From Ignavibacteria bacterium (lineage in GTDB: Bacteria > Bacteroidota > Ignavibacteria > UBA10030), in contig VGVZ01000016.1 in assembly GCA_016873805.1 (NCBI GenBank), forward strand, positions 1 to 64,000: a stretch of 64,000 nt of DNA, given 5' to 3'. The position numbers and the translations under genes were made by a program. Positions 62,741 to 64,000 of the stretch are shown one piece after another. A model generated the notes under the pieces. It ran no database searches. It saw only the letters and a list, made by a program, of their open reading frames with translations, and had not been told where the DNA came from. How positions within the stretch are numbered: the first letter of the stretch is position 1; each line of letters starts with the position of its first letter.

Positions 62741-64000
62741 TCAGTGCTTCGATCCGACGTCTTCAATCTCGATCGTCGCCTCTGCCCTCCCCTCACTCCT
62801 GTCGATTTCCGCCAGCTCCCGGGGATGTTCTTCCATCATCTCTTCCCTCGTCAAGGTGCCTTTCAGCCAGGCGAGGTTCATTGGATAGGAATCGGGATTG
62901 AAGATAACAAAATAGAAATGCCAAACGATGATCGCAAGCATCGCCAGCCATGCTTCGTAGAAATGGATGGTCCGGGCTACGTCCCACCCGAGCTTCGTAA
63001 GCAATCCCATGAAGGTATTGTCAAACCATAAAATGATGCCCGTCACGCACATGACGATCGTTCCCCACACCAGGGCCCAGTATTCTGCCTTCTCGATGTA
63101 GCTGAACCGACCGAGCAACGGTTTCTCCTCCGAAAGACCGAAATTGAACTTGATCATGCCGATCGTTTCGCCGATATCTTCTCGGCGTGGGAGCATATCA
63201 AATACAAGCCGACGACCACGCGGCGTGAACATCACATAGTAGACATGGTACAGACTGACAAGTACCATCGCGACGCCCGCGATCCGGTGCAGTAAGCTCC
63301 TGATTTCAAAAACGTACGAGCTCACATCCCGGATGCTCACCACCCACCACGCCTCCGGATATCTCAGCATGAATCCGGTAATCGTGAGAATGATGAAGCT
63401 CAGCGCCATTACTCCGTGTTGCAGTCGTTCGTTGAACGTCATCCTCAGGTAGAGACCGTGTCCGACATGATGATGTTCAATCGAGCCGCGTCGAATTCGA
63501 AGCTTCCGCTTTGCTTTTTTTACGAAATCGGCCGCGTTGTGGACGAACATTCCTCCTATCGTCAGGACGATGATGATCACGTAGGCCGTCGATATCCAAT
63601 AGAGCAGAGGTTCCTCCTCTTTTGTTGCCCGTACATGAACCGATCCGATCGCAAAACGCTCGTTCGCACCGGGATGACACGATCCACACGTCTTCGCGAG
63701 ATTGGATTTGTGAATCGTCGATGTCGGGTCACTCGATCGCTTAATGTTGTGCGAACCGTGACAGCTGGCACAATTGGCGACCTCGACCGACCCCGCCTTG
63801 ATTGCCAGACCGTGATAGCTATCCTCAAACGTCCGATACTTATCCGTGCGAATGCCGTACTTTTCCGAAAGTCGAAGCGAGGTGTGACACGGTGAGCAGG
63901 TTTGACCCGATACGTTGAGCGGAGCGACCGGCGATCGCGGATCTTGAGGAGACAAGATATTGTGTTCACCGTGACAATCGGTGCAGCCGGGCGAACCCTT
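62741..64000 (-). CDS. Multihaem cytochrome c fused to cytochrome b (5' end outside window)
   Basis: The frame is open to the window edge; the visible part has 419 residues. The N-terminal part carries four CxxCH sites (CTDCH, CSPCH, CASCH, CGSCH), the last in GSCHPGANERFA. Then follow a helix and a cytochrome b domain with His in LQHGVMAL, LLHRIAGV and HFYEAW...IVWHFYF. The layout resembles CbcL-like c-b fusions of Geobacter, which oxidise menaquinol for metal reduction. The rest of the haem region lies beyond the window, so the total number is unknown. Confidence 0.85.
   Translation of the reverse strand, partial: KGSPGCTDCHGEHNILSPQDPRSPVAPLNVSGQTCSPCHTSLRLSEKYGIRTDKYRTFEDSYHGLAIKAGSVEVANCASCHGSHNIKRSSDPTSTIHKSNLAKTCGSCHPGANERFAIGSVHVRATKEEEPLLYWISTAYVIIIVLTIGGMFVHNAADFVKKAKRKLRIRRGSIEHHHVGHGLYLRMTFNERLQHGVMALSFIILTITGFMLRYPEAWWVVSIRDVSSYVFEIRSLLHRIAGVAMVLVSLYHVYYVMFTPRGRRLVFDMLPRREDIGETIGMIKFNFGLSEEKPLLGRFSYIEKAEYWALVWGTIVMCVTGIILWFDNTFMGLLTKLGWDVARTIHFYEAWLAMLAIIVWHFYFVIFNPDSYPMNLAWLKGTLTREEMMEEHPRELAEIDRSEGRAEATIEIEDVGSKH

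Overview
The window looks like a chromosome segment of a respiratory, probably facultatively aerobic, Gram-negative bacterium. Signs of this are outer-membrane barrel and lipoprotein genes, a complex I operon without its NADH-oxidising module, oxygen-using haem enzymes (HemF, HemY), and at least seven multihaem c-type cytochromes. Two promoters carry a TAnnTTTG-type -7 element, which is known from Bacteroidota. With the 11-subunit Nuo operon and the porin-cytochrome genes, this points to the Bacteroidota/Chlorobiota/Ignavibacteriota group. That placement is inference; no marker gene was compared.

Layout. 1-1254: a small, repeat-rich tRNA-Arg locus with a GIY-YIG gene that runs into a tRNA, two degenerate tRNA copies, and a 116-bp tandem repeat. 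1255-9367 (minus strand): an rRNA methyltransferase and a heat-shock block (clpB, dnaK, three hsp20 genes). 9719-11314 (plus): birA and coaX. 11354-26225 (minus): truA, nuoN to nuoA, a cobalamin adenosyltransferase, a cNMP-binding membrane protein and an M20 peptidase. 26413-40587 (plus): a haem-biosynthesis block (ccsA/hemX-like, hemA, hemC, hemD, hemE, hemF, hemH, hemY) interleaved with a DinB-like gene, an S9 peptidase and a CPA2 antiporter. 40820-43677 (minus): a CoA-transferase, alanine dehydrogenase and a small Cys-motif protein. 43901-49869 (minus): outer-membrane barrel, 14-haem cytochrome, 9-haem lipoprotein and ccmF, a candidate porin-cytochrome conduit. 50046-54103: glycogen phosphorylase and citrate synthase. 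54322-64000 (minus): a large membrane electron-transfer cluster containing a cytochrome c-b fusion (cut by the window edge), a 19-haem protein, a b-type cytochrome, a NapC/NirT-type 7-haem protein, a Rieske protein, a bc-type cytochrome b, an 11-haem protein and a tetrahaem protein.

How the parts may fit. Haem synthesis and CcmF would supply the roughly 68 haem-c sites encoded here. Complex I and the quinol-oxidising modules would feed electrons to periplasmic multihaem cytochromes. The barrel/lipoprotein set could carry them across the outer membrane. In the Rieske/cytochrome b operon an 11-haem protein, translationally coupled to cytochrome b, stands where cytochrome c1 would be expected. 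Next to it, a fused c-b gene lies beside what looks like a split paralogue of itself. These are the most notable observations, together with a tRNA-Arg relic carrying a hairpin insert in each of its three loops.
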